Shown here piece by piece: positions 19,401-27,424 of a stretch of 64,000 nt of DNA. The stretch's first letter is position 1, and each line of letters begins with the position of its first letter. This DNA is from Rodentibacter sp. JRC1 (GTDB lineage Bacteria; Pseudomonadota; Gammaproteobacteria; Enterobacterales; Pasteurellaceae): the NCBI RefSeq assembly GCF_020521555.1, contig NZ_BPWA01000001.1:930001-994000 (forward strand). The letters run 5' to 3'. The notes beneath the pieces are model-generated. The model worked only from the letters and a program-made list of their open reading frames with translations, did no database searches and was not told where the DNA came from. A program made the translations under genes and the position numbers.

Positions 19401-22400
19401 TCCTTTTTTAAGGACATTGCTTGACCGGCAATCACATTACTACGCTCATTGATAAAGGATTGGCTATCAGAAGTGATCTGCCCTCCTGCAAGAATCTGCC
19501 CCGGCACAGTTTTCAGCACGGTGCTTTCATCAACGCGATGATTGCTAATGTGTAAACGCCAAAAATTGCGATAATGTATCCTTTGAAGATCCCCTAAACG
19601 TGCTTTATTGTGCTTTTCAATTTCTTTATCGAGAGGATTAATACTTTCGCTGTATTTCGCTTCCCAATCTTCTAACGGCTTAATATTTTTGACATAGTAA
19701 TCCCATTTGATTTTTTGTTCTTGATACTTCGATCTATCTATAAAAGGGTGTGGTCTGCGAGGTCTTTTAAATTTCCCTTCTTCATCAAACCAGTCCTTTT
19801 CAACAAACCAAGGTTGTTCAGCTAAATCATCAAAAGGGAATGGAGGTTGTGCTTCTGCCGGTGCGGTGATGTTAAAATACGCCCAAATCGGGTTATCCGG
19901 ACCATACTGACCGGCCTCCGTATAGCTACAGCTTCCTTTTCCGGCAACATAATCACAAACCATTTCATTGCGAATCGCAAGCGGCGTATCTTTGGTGATC
20001 TCATCGCCCAGTTTTAACACAACAGGCTCCGCACCATCACTTTTATACACTAATTGACCGGCACGGCTCCATCCTTCCCAACGCAGCAAATCCATTGAGA
20101 TGTGAGGATCGTCCTCATTAATTGTTGATTTATCGCCGTTTAAAGGATTGGTAAACTCTGTTTTTAAATTACCACGCTCATGTTTCCCCATTGGCACAAT
20201 ATAGGTTTCATTTGTTTTTTCATCTAAGCGTTTTGTTATTTCCGTCGGCGCTTCACCCGTTTTCACATGCTCAACCTCAAAGAGCGTATTATTATTGTGA
20301 ATGCGGTTGATATTGAAGTGAATATGTTGTTCGGATTCCAGTACGCTACTGTTATTGCGTAGCACCTCGGCATTGCCTTGTGCCCGATTTTCTGCGTTTA
20401 AGGTACGTCCGAAGGTCATATTGCCGACACTAAAGAGGGTTGCACCGACTTGATGGTCGGATAAATAATGTGCCGTGTTGTTTTCAATTTCTCGTGCGGC
20501 AATATCCAAACGCCCACGGGAAGCCACAACGGCAGATTTCATCTCACCATTGCCGTAATCTTTATCGCTGTTTTCAATTTTATCCGCTTGCAGCGCAACA
20601 TTATCGCCGTAAATACGCCCCTTGCCCGTATTAAGCAGAAGCCCACCGGCTTTCACCACCGTTTGGGCATCCTCTGTCGGGCTAATACTGTTAATCAGTC
20701 CTTCATTGATGAGGTTGCCGTTAGCATGAATTTGCGTATTTGCACTACTTATTCTTCCATCACTATTGTTGGTAATATGGTTTGCCGTTAATGTGACGCT
20801 TTCATCGGCATACAAATTATGCTGATTAATCAGATTTCCTTTTGTTGTCACTGAAAGATGGTGATTCGCATTAATGTGGTTGCCGGTAACAAAGTCTTTC
20901 TGTTGGGTAATTCGGATTGTTTTACCTTCGATATGCCCATTGGTGGTCACTTCATCGGCGACAATGGATAAAGTATCCCCTGCTTGCAAACGCCCGTTTT
21001 GGTTATCAATATGTAATTTTTCACCTTTAATCGAAACAAGACCATTTCCCGTCACTTTACCTTGGCGATTATCTAAGTTTTGTTGTACCCTCAAGTGGCT
21101 TTCTTTGTGGCTATGAAGTTGCCCTTGTCGGTTATCAATCGATTGCGCAGAAATGTTCAATACCGCTGCTAAAATCCCTTGCGTCATTTTTTTTGATGTC
21201 GCTTGGGTATCGCTGTTATCAAGTTTTCCGGTGTTTAAGGTTAAAGCATGACCACTTTCAATAAATGAACCCGTTGTCCCCACTTTTTGATTATTGATAC
21301 TTGTTGTTACATCTAAAGTAAGCTGATCTTTTGTGCGAATCTCTCCGCCACGGTTATCCACGCTATTCGCTTGAATAGACATTTCACCTAAACCGTGAAT
21401 TTTACCCTGTTGTCGGTTATCAATCGCGCCGATAACTTGAAGGTTGCCCTGTTTCTCTGCATAAATCGCCCCGTTGTGATTCGTGATTGCCCCACTTTCA
21501 ACCAGTAGATTCTTTTTACTAATCACTTTACCTTGTTGATTTTCCAGTGCTTGTTGTTTTAAGTTGAGGTGAAGTAAGCCTTGCTCGTTATACAGGGTAC
21601 CTTGATGATTATTGATGCCATTGGCAAGGAGGGTAATATTTTGTTTAGCCGTGAGATAACCAAAGGCGTTATTGAGTTTTTCTACGGTTGAAAGCAATAA
21701 GTTTCCTGTAATGGCATTCACATTTCCTTTTTGGTTGTTTAGGTTATTTGCTTGGATTTCAACTTTATCATTGGCATGAATCCGTCCTTCTTGGTTATTT
21801 AAATCACCTAAGGTTTGGATACTAAGTGATGAATTGCCTTGTAACACCCCCGATTGGTTATCAAGAGAAGTGGCGGTAATAGTTGCCGATTCCCCACTGA
21901 TTCTCCCCTGTTTATTGCTAATTTCTTGATTGACCGTAACTTTTTGAGAACCAAGTGAGGACAACACACCCGAATCATTTTGTATAGATTGTGCCGTGAC
22001 GGTTTGATGCTCTTGGCTTAACACGTAGCCCTGTTTATTCAATAATTGTTGTGTATTTACAATCAATTTGCCTAAGGAAATGATTCCTTTGTTTTGCGGT
22101 TGATCCGTAGATTGTGATTCACCTTTCGTTTCTTGATTATTTAAGTTGCCTTGGTGAGTGTTAATCAACATATCCTGACGACTTTGGATTAAGCCCTCTT
22201 GGTTATCTAATTGACCGCTTTGAATCGTAAGACTCGCCCCGGCGCTTAGTTTACCTTGTCGGTTTGCGAGTGCCTGCTTGCGAGTATCTATATTAAGATG
22301 ACCTTGCTCTGCAATAAGAGTCGCATTGGTATTATTTAACCGTTCACTACGAATAACGGCATTATTTTTGGCAACAATTTCAGCTTGCTGATTATCTAAT

Positions 22401-25108
22401 TGCCCTGCAGCCGTAATATTAATGTTTTGTCCGACCAATTGGCTATGTTGAGTGGAAACAATCTCACCACTTGCTAGAACATTTAATGATTGTTCCGCTT
22501 TAACGGTACCCTTTTGTTGGTAAAGATGGGTAATAGTGGCATTCAAGTTATTTTTCGCAACAACCGAAGCATTATTATTATTTACAATGCCTGTACTGAT
22601 GTTTAAATCCGTGCCGGCATAAATGACGCCGTCCTGATTGGTGAGTTTTTGTCGGTGTGTATCAATCGTTACCTTATTTTGTAAACTACTGATTTCACCT
22701 TCTGTATTATCAATCGCCTGACTTGAAATCGTTAAAGAATCCGTATCCGATTGAATAAGGCTATTGATGTTTTCTAATTGATGAGCAACCGTTAAGGCTA
22801 TGCTATTTGCAACGATTTGGCTTTTATCCGTACTCTTAATATTTTGGGCTGAGAGCGTAACTTTATCCGCATTAATAACGCCATTTTGCTGATTTAAGTT
22901 ACCGGACAATGTAAATTCCGCCGGTTTAACGGCATAGATTTGACCTTGGCTATTCGTAAGGTTAGCCGTCTTTAAAGCGAGATCTTGTTTCGTATAAATT
23001 AAACCTTGTCTGTTGTTAATCTCAGAGGTCATTAAATGTTGTTTACCTCGACTCACAATCCGACCTTGTTGATTTGATAGATTCGCCGACTGAATATCAA
23101 GTTCACCAAGTGCCACAATCCCTTTATCTTGTGCTTTCGTTAAGGTTTGTTGGTTAGAAAGGTTTTTTCCCTGAGTATTAATCGTTATATTTTGATTTGA
23201 TTGGATCAAACCGCCGTCATTCAGTAATTCCCCTGAAGTAATTTCAACACCTTGATTTGCAAGCATAACCCCTGAAGTTGAATCCACTTTACCTTGGGCG
23301 GCATCAACCTGTAGTTTACCCTTGGCAATGAAACGCCCTTGTTGGCTATCTATACCCTGCGCCTTTACGGTTAAATCACCTTGGTTTTTAAACGTACCGC
23401 CTTGATTTTGGAGTTTATCCGCAACTTCGAGTTTTAACTCGCCCGAACCTGTTTGCTCCCAGGTCGCTTTTCTGGTATTGAGTGAAGATTGTGTGGTTGT
23501 TATCCGTTCTGCTTTTAAATAGCTTTCCTGCGTTTCAAGCAATATCGGCGTCTTCAATTTTAAATCTTTCTCTGCAATGAGTTCGGCTTGATTGGCTTGG
23601 ATTTTACCTTGAGAAGCATCAACGGAAATTGAGTGGGCTAACGTGCGACTATGATCTAAATCGGCTTCTGAAGCGGCAACATCGATTTTACCCGATGCGA
23701 TATTTTTACCTTGTAAAGTCGCTTTCTGTGAGGTCTTAACCCTGATATTTTTACCCTGTGCGGACATTTTCTCGATTGTTCGCGCTTCACCTTTTGGCGT
23801 ATCTTTAACATCAACATCCGCCGCAATCAATGAACCGGGCGAAGCATTCACATTTTTTGCTTGGTAGATAACTTCGCCACGTGCAACGGTTTCACCACGT
23901 TGAGTAATGTCTTGTTCCGCATTTTTCAGAATATTGCCGCCACGAGCTACAATAGAACCGTCATTTTGAATATTTGCCGGGGTCTTCAGCTGAATATCAC
24001 CTTGTTTATTCTCTATTTTTCCTTTGTTCTCAATATTTTGGCTTGCCGTAAGCGTGACAGGTTTATTCGCATTAAGCGTTCCTGTATTTACAATACGTCC
24101 TTGGCTATCAATTTTTAAGGTTTCAGCACTCGCACCAATATGCCCTGCATTACGTACTCCAACACCTTTTTCCGTACCAATAAGATGGATTTTTCCTGAA
24201 TACATTCCTCCTAATTCACCGACATCTACGGCAAATTTAGGTTGATTTTCCTCGGCAAGCGTTTGGGAAGTATGAATAATTTGTAGATCTTCCGTATTAT
24301 TTGAACGCTTGATCGTATTCTTACCGGTGATAACTTTCGTTTCTTTCTTAGACCAGATCCCCGCATTGACTTCCATCTCTCTTGCTAGAATTTCCGTATA
24401 ATCTACACGGCTGTTATCTAATCCTTTACCTAAAACTTTAACTTTGCCTTTTTCCACCACAAAACTTTCAAGGTTGCCATTCTGAATTTGTGGTTTACCT
24501 GTGGTAAAGGTAGTTCGATCAGAATTAATTACACCACAACCTTCACAATGAATGCCGTTAGGATTTGCGATAATGACATCCGCTTTTTTACCGGCCACCT
24601 CCAGGTAACCTTTTAATTGACTCGGATTATTGGAAGTGACTTCATTTAAAATTACCTTGGCTTCACCACGTGCAAGATAAGGGTTGCCCTGCACCCAACC
24701 ACCCTGTTGGGTTTGGGTGTTGGTACGGCTATTGTTTAGAATCGCCCCTTTGGTATCAACATTAAAGTGATTGTATTTATTATGGGAAAGTCCTTTATCA
24801 TTCGGGGTTTGAATATTGACTTGCGGTAAACCATTGGCGGTTTGCAAAACAATAGGTTGTTGGTTTTTCGGTGCGGTTTTATCCGCTTGAATAATCAATG
24901 TTTCCGCCAATACATTATCAGAAAATGCGACAAAGCCTAATGCACAAAAGAGGCTAAAACTAAGGGGCTTAAGTGCAGCAAAAAGTGCGGTCATTTTTGA
25001 GCAAGTTTTTTCACCCTGAGCCTTATTCTGCGATTTGGCTAACTCCGACACCACTACAAAACGTTGTAAGGTTTTACTGAAAATGACACGGAAACATTGT
25101 TTATTCAT
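13436..25108 (-). CDS. cdiA: CdiA/FhaB-type TpsA exoprotein with C-terminal toxin
   Basis: This 3,890-residue two-partner secretion effector follows its transporter cdiB. An ESPR-type extended signal (MNKQCFRVIFSKTLQRFVVV) is cleaved near VLA68. The TPS domain (about 69-330) carries NPNGI at 182 and a CEGC pair. FHA-1 repeats with many LxNxxGxI-type units run to about 1,580. A non-repetitive Tyr/Pro-rich and probable receptor-binding region covers about 1,600-2,170. FHA-2 and pretoxin follow to AVENN at about 3,549. The last 340 residues are the toxin part, ending in a domain with NGFDHVLLG and VVIIDSKQ, which I read as a PD-(D/E)XK-like nuclease. The layout cdiB-cdiA-cdiI is the E. coli type. 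Toxin class is inferred; the rest is clear. Confidence 0.93.
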   Translation of the reverse strand: MNKQCFRVIFSKTLQRFVVVSELAKSQNKAQGEKTCSKMTALFAALKPLSFSLFCALGFVAFSDNVLAETLIIQADKTAPKNQQPIVLQTANGLPQVNIQTPNDKGLSHNKYNHFNVDTKGAILNNSRTNTQTQQGGWVQGNPYLARGEAKVILNEVTSNNPSQLKGYLEVAGKKADVIIANPNGIHCEGCGVINSDRTTFTTGKPQIQNGNLESFVVEKGKVKVLGKGLDNSRVDYTEILAREMEVNAGIWSKKETKVITGKNTIKRSNNTEDLQIIHTSQTLAEENQPKFAVDVGELGGMYSGKIHLIGTEKGVGVRNAGHIGASAETLKIDSQGRIVNTGTLNANKPVTLTASQNIENKGKIENKQGDIQLKTPANIQNDGSIVARGGNILKNAEQDITQRGETVARGEVIYQAKNVNASPGSLIAADVDVKDTPKGEARTIEKMSAQGKNIRVKTSQKATLQGKNIASGKIDVAASEADLDHSRTLAHSISVDASQGKIQANQAELIAEKDLKLKTPILLETQESYLKAERITTTQSSLNTRKATWEQTGSGELKLEVADKLQNQGGTFKNQGDLTVKAQGIDSQQGRFIAKGKLQVDAAQGKVDSTSGVMLANQGVEITSGELLNDGGLIQSNQNITINTQGKNLSNQQTLTKAQDKGIVALGELDIQSANLSNQQGRIVSRGKQHLMTSEINNRQGLIYTKQDLALKTANLTNSQGQIYAVKPAEFTLSGNLNQQNGVINADKVTLSAQNIKSTDKSQIVANSIALTVAHQLENINSLIQSDTDSLTISSQAIDNTEGEISSLQNKVTIDTHRQKLTNQDGVIYAGTDLNISTGIVNNNNASVVAKNNLNATITHLYQQKGTVKAEQSLNVLASGEIVSTQHSQLVGQNINITAAGQLDNQQAEIVAKNNAVIRSERLNNTNATLIAEQGHLNIDTRKQALANRQGKLSAGASLTIQSGQLDNQEGLIQSRQDMLINTHQGNLNNQETKGESQSTDQPQNKGIISLGKLIVNTQQLLNKQGYVLSQEHQTVTAQSIQNDSGVLSSLGSQKVTVNQEISNKQGRISGESATITATSLDNQSGVLQGNSSLSIQTLGDLNNQEGRIHANDKVEIQANNLNNQKGNVNAITGNLLLSTVEKLNNAFGYLTAKQNITLLANGINNHQGTLYNEQGLLHLNLKQQALENQQGKVISKKNLLVESGAITNHNGAIYAEKQGNLQVIGAIDNRQQGKIHGLGEMSIQANSVDNRGGEIRTKDQLTLDVTTSINNQKVGTTGSFIESGHALTLNTGKLDNSDTQATSKKMTQGILAAVLNISAQSIDNRQGQLHSHKESHLRVQQNLDNRQGKVTGNGLVSIKGEKLHIDNQNGRLQAGDTLSIVADEVTTNGHIEGKTIRITQQKDFVTGNHINANHHLSVTTKGNLINQHNLYADESVTLTANHITNNSDGRISSANTQIHANGNLINEGLINSISPTEDAQTVVKAGGLLLNTGKGRIYGDNVALQADKIENSDKDYGNGEMKSAVVASRGRLDIAAREIENNTAHYLSDHQVGATLFSVGNMTFGRTLNAENRAQGNAEVLRNNSSVLESEQHIHFNINRIHNNNTLFEVEHVKTGEAPTEITKRLDEKTNETYIVPMGKHERGNLKTEFTNPLNGDKSTINEDDPHISMDLLRWEGWSRAGQLVYKSDGAEPVVLKLGDEITKDTPLAIRNEMVCDYVAGKGSCSYTEAGQYGPDNPIWAYFNITAPAEAQPPFPFDDLAEQPWFVEKDWFDEEGKFKRPRRPHPFIDRSKYQEQKIKWDYYVKNIKPLEDWEAKYSESINPLDKEIEKHNKARLGDLQRIHYRNFWRLHISNHRVDESTVLKTVPGQILAGGQITSDSQSFINERSNVIAGQAMSLKKDIENIGERGLHRITDTGDKVYTFEKWRGGFKRYHQRKWENSGPYKRIIETPFEMDVWRKEENVSYQDNKRTDDGIKTRTPHQLRLTGVENHSNQTLSAANAQSLGQLEKKDTALFTELNGDNRPVNTSDASTRKLERISLADNIEVRSIQPNLAVPQNVLYRVNPDPNSHVLIETDPDFTNRKRWLSSDYMFNALRYEPNQMQKRLGDGFYEQRLVREQINRLTGRNFVGDYRDFDSQYRGLMDAGVTFAQKFNLRPGIALSPSQVAQLTTDIVWFEPQSVRLPNGAAAQVLAPRIYALAKKGDITGNGTLLSANKITHKGREFINSGTVSGRELVKFDSEAIRNTGTLSGSAIVGNISGDVENIGGTIEADRAILLDVAGNFTHQSTLHTTNVNEKGYQRTDTRIGRKGLLHVKGENGVLQIGANNIDISGADIINDGEGQTYLSAKNNLNLTALSVGFDEKMGGGNHYRNEKVDDVVVSRVSGKGDVVLSANNLYSEGAELGAKARLTALAENELVLGTALGSREYEEYHKYKKRNVLGSSSLEQKQTQETTQHKGTVIAGNDVYLASRKGNIHLTAAEIVALNDISAFAQKDILLDAAVNRETNSSKEIRKKSGLSASASRGIASVGYSKNKSDMRDNNAATSVATTVLNAASGNLIISAGNGDVISNAAQINAGKDVIIDGNNVRLNAMTEHQTNQFSHQVKSAGFGVSAVYNPLQVAKDNFGEQANQGSAVGIIGKILTAAEAVGKTTNQMASPGSPYLKAQKSTLNKNSEAHTAVVGEVNAGGNLTIEAREGSITAQGTQLSAKGDGSLWAKKDIVLDVARSSTTQNNRSSRKGVSFDSSKGATSAAGVFSEKELGAGDTLIERASVLSFGGNSQLSAQQGDVRLMGTQLVSEEDNRISAGGNVVLSTAQKRTGQSTSGEKHRIGEAVVSETERFSGYHRQLNSENAESVSHSGAMVASLNGNVEINAGKDFNQKSGQILAKKRIDIEAENVTFDVAHNTGESASHQSDLKMGTFARVASPIIDLVQAVERTVGNKEANDRVKAAQALGIAAKAYSTYANAAAGGALLRVEAGTGYSHSRERLESKQAEAQGNTLNAQHIDIKSRSGDIRAKQTDFTSRDAEGKRLADSSIRLNAAKELVLESSQSTATQKGRQQSSGVEVGAGVAIGAQTGVYVYAQGGFSNAKQDERHTIQNNSHLESENISLTSGGDTTLAGAVAKAKTIHTDVGGTLKIESRQDEHRSQSSSAGFGGRIQVSLGTGWGASGYGNASSGKSSSKQVAEQSGLFAEEGGYHINANHVQLKGGAIAGTNPTNSELKTNTLTFSDIKNESQSRAISGSISGSANLNKLGGVEAKTEEEAAQQAKIAKLTGTPQSDSINSSIPMYAAESDSGVTKATLTEGTIILNKDSRPLETTAKALGINTELSQANSQVKATFDIQQKLSEQQVIGNAIGEIGAAAQAYTESKAKALNEEADELAKAGKIAEAAQKKQEAEKWQTSGEHKRKVEAVTTALSLALAGKPTEAIAAGAASPYVNQAIKTLTAQSETANIAAHVLWGAIEAELSGGKASTGAISAATAELGARVLTQGIYQKEPSELTPEEKEQVLEITKALAGVAAGAATKGNSAEILNAVSTGSAIAKNAVENNALAFDNDKFTESQKIDIIKAMYGFTDEEAVAFLQGYRKGDGKGIINSVVDTFDSIIHLDETVKNLAYVVTHPTETVERISLSVEEWKKTFNYAMKNDPALAGEMLGYLDGNISGVPASGLVVGGALAKSIQQVAKVSKVLPQHVGHQVNRVKNYSVLNKVIDEVDNVAISTDKGFISKSKVCGAACELKPTSAKERDLINDIVKNGDPKGVKTEQLIGDLARRSGYTPLKGGKYGNNNGFDHVLLGKDGTVVIIDSKQIRNGRVQLSNKGASFGGEKTTQLSENWINAVSNQLPDGDPIKIAITNAYYNNKPIRTIITGVDRSDSTIKLIPVKVNNK
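14450..16995 (-). repeat. cdiA 3' direct repeat, copy 1 (inside full-length cdiA)
   Basis: This part of cdiA (FHA-2 end to VENN) is duplicated at 9,839-12,384 and in part at 6,719-8,512. It differs most in a patch at about 15,130-15,290 (NKDSRPLET here, NKDSQPTET in the copies). Confidence 0.9.
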
Positions 25109-25149
25109 ATTTAATCCTATTTATTGCTATTGTTAATAAGTAAGCAGCA

Positions 25150-25310
25150 TCATGTAGCACTTGCACGAATCATCGTATCGTGCCGTTAGGCGAAGCCGTA
25201 ACGCACCGATAGAGGGTTTAATGATGAAATGGTGCGTTACGCAAAGCCTAACGCACCCTACCTCCGATAAATATCGGATATAAAATCCTCTTTGTGCAAC
25301 TGCTACATAA
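25150..25310. repeat. Dispersed hairpin element, copy 1 (MITE-like)
   Basis: The outer inverted ends are ATGTAGCACTTGCAC and GTGCAACTGCTACAT. An inner near-palindrome has arms GGCGAAGCCGTAACGCACC and GGTGCGTTACGCAAAGCC. Related copies lie at 34,600-34,727 and 63,452-63,591. It fills most of the gap between cdiB and cdiA and may form an RNA hairpin that separates their expression. Confidence 0.75.
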
Positions 25311-25339
25311 TACTGTAACCAAGGGCAGCTTGTCCGATA

Positions 25340-27094
25340 TTAGAAAGCGTAATTTAAACTAAAGCCGGCAACGGTATGGGATGTTTTAAATCCATTCGGT
25401 TTACTGAGAGGTGTACCGATGAAAACATCATAAGATAGATTGCGAATATTCCCACGTAAACCTAATACCGCCCCCATCAAATGATGTCCTAGCCGTTGTT
25501 GATCAGATTGCCCCATCACTCGACCTCCATCTAAAGCAGCATAAAGTTGATGACCAAGACTATTCACATTCCAAGCCAATTCATTTCGCCATAGCCAACC
25601 ACGTTCACCAGAAAGCGTTAATTCTCCATCAAATCCACGTACGGTGTAACGCCCACCGATACTAAACCTATCTTGCGAAATAAGCGGTGTTTTATTCCAT
25701 TGACCGTTCCAACTTGTATTGAATTGCCATGGCTGTTTTCCCCATATAAAAGGCTGGGTAAAATTAATCGAGGCCGTAATAATACGTGGGCGTGATGTCC
25801 CCTCATTCCAGAGTTCTTCAGGTGCAGATAATGCACCTCTAGCACCTGTTCCCCGTTTATAGTTTCCTGACAATTCAAGTGTTGCATCGCCCATATATTC
25901 TTTATGAGAGAAACCGGCTTCCCAACCGGCCATACGGCGTTTTTGTACATCAATTTCACCACCATCGACATAATTTCGAGATTGACGAGACCAAAAGCTC
26001 CCTGATACTGACGTTTTACGTTTACTATCCCGATAAAGTAAATAGGAAAGTGTTGCTTTGGTCGTGTTGCTTTTACCTGAATACAGATAATTATTATCAA
26101 AGGCACCAAAAACAGCTTGATGATAGCGGCTATATGTTTGTGAAGCGGATAGCGTCCAATAACCAAAAGGAACAGAATAATAGAAGGTGAGATTTTTATT
26201 GGCTCGGCTACCTTTATCATCATTGTTCGTTTTTAAGCTATGAGTGAAAGACGTATAGAAAAGATCATTCGCTGAGAAAATATTATCAACGGATAACGTA
26301 CCGCTGGCTTGAAACTTCCCTGTTGAGGTAGAACCTGCATCATCTATCCCTAAATTTAGTCGAAAAGGAAATTGTTGTGTATAACTTATTTTTAGATCGC
26401 TTTCGCCTACCAAAGCAGAATCGTCTTCACTTGGTAAAATTTCAATATTTGCATCGACAGTTGGCACTCGTTTCAAATTTTCAAGAGTTTGCTCAATATC
26501 ACGTACATTTAAAAGATCACCTTTTCCAAAAGTAAAACCCGTCAAAGCACGAAGTTTGGTAAACGGTGAGATAACGATGCTACTATCGGCAACAATCGTA
26601 TTACGCACTTTTCCCAAAATCACGGTTAAATTCAGCTTACCGCCACGCAAGTCCTGTTCCTCGGTAACGACTCGCGTTGTCACATAACCTTTTTCAATAA
26701 TATTATTTTGAACTTGCTTCATTAAAATACCTAATCCTTCACCGCCAAAACAGTGGGGTAAGGTTAATTTTAAGTCACGTGAAGCTTTATCTAATGCCCA
26801 TTGGAATCGGCTTGTTGATGATGTTGAGCCGTAGTCGCTCAAAGAAATGTGTGAAATAGGATAGCAAGGAGATTCTTGTTTTAAAAACGAGAAGGGTTCT
26901 TTAACATCAGTATCTAACCGAACATCGGTCTGCCGCTGTAATTGTTGATCTTTCGATTGTTGATATTGCTGTTGCCTCTGTTGCTGGCTTGCATCAAGTC
27001 TATTTAATTCTGATAAACTCGGGGGCTGATTTGCCAAAACGGTAACGGAGATAACGCTAAATGTTATACTGAGGAATTTTTTTTGAAAGCCCAT
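25340..27094 (-). CDS. cdiB: CdiB/FhaC-type outer-membrane TpsB transporter
   Basis: This 584-residue protein begins with a signal peptide (ending near VLA). A Gln-rich N-terminal helix segment follows, then two POTRA domains (about 70-220) and a 16-strand Omp85-type barrel. The conserved L6 motif VRGF is at about 485, and the last residue is Phe, as usual for BAM substrates. It recognises the TPS domain of CdiA in the periplasm and passes it to the cell surface. It is transcribed upstream of cdiA with a 231-bp gap that holds a hairpin element. Length and motifs agree with the ShlB/FhaC/HecB family. Confidence 0.93.
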   Translation of the reverse strand: MGFQKKFLSITFSVISVTVLANQPPSLSELNRLDASQQQRQQQYQQSKDQQLQRQTDVRLDTDVKEPFSFLKQESPCYPISHISLSDYGSTSSTSRFQWALDKASRDLKLTLPHCFGGEGLGILMKQVQNNIIEKGYVTTRVVTEEQDLRGGKLNLTVILGKVRNTIVADSSIVISPFTKLRALTGFTFGKGDLLNVRDIEQTLENLKRVPTVDANIEILPSEDDSALVGESDLKISYTQQFPFRLNLGIDDAGSTSTGKFQASGTLSVDNIFSANDLFYTSFTHSLKTNNDDKGSRANKNLTFYYSVPFGYWTLSASQTYSRYHQAVFGAFDNNYLYSGKSNTTKATLSYLLYRDSKRKTSVSGSFWSRQSRNYVDGGEIDVQKRRMAGWEAGFSHKEYMGDATLELSGNYKRGTGARGALSAPEELWNEGTSRPRIITASINFTQPFIWGKQPWQFNTSWNGQWNKTPLISQDRFSIGGRYTVRGFDGELTLSGERGWLWRNELAWNVNSLGHQLYAALDGGRVMGQSDQQRLGHHLMGAVLGLRGNIRNLSYDVFIGTPLSKPNGFKTSHTVAGFSLNYAF

Positions 27095-27365
27095 AAATTT
27101 TTATATCCGATTCACTTAATCAATGTGATCCGGATTCTATATGATTATTCGTGGCATATCAAATGAGAAACATATAAATAACAGATTGTTTTTGTTATAT
27201 TTATCCAACCGTATTGTTCAAAATATGTCATACTCTACCTATTTCCCATAATTACATTAATCACTATCTTGTAATTGACGTTATTTATGTTCATATCCTT
27301 AAATAGTTTAAAGAGGATGATTGATTAGTTCTATAAATATACTGATTATGATAAAAAATATAAAA
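27095..27365. other. Upstream region of cdiB, no gene seen
   Basis: This AT-rich stretch must hold the cdiB promoter. Several -10-like TATAAT-like strings are present on the minus strand, but none has a convincing -35 partner. No open frame is supported. Confidence 0.4.
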
Positions 27366-27409
27366 AAATAAGCGTTTCCTATTTAACTTTAATTAGGAAA
27401 CGCTTATTT
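27366..27409 (-). terminator. Terminator after the Slam gene
   Basis: A perfect 16-bp stem AAATAAGCGTTTCCTA / TAGGAAACGCTTATTT with a 12-nt loop lies 15 nt after the stop of the Slam gene. A- and T-runs flank both sides, so it could act in both directions. Confidence 0.9.
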
Positions 27410-27424
27410 TATATATTGTAAAAG

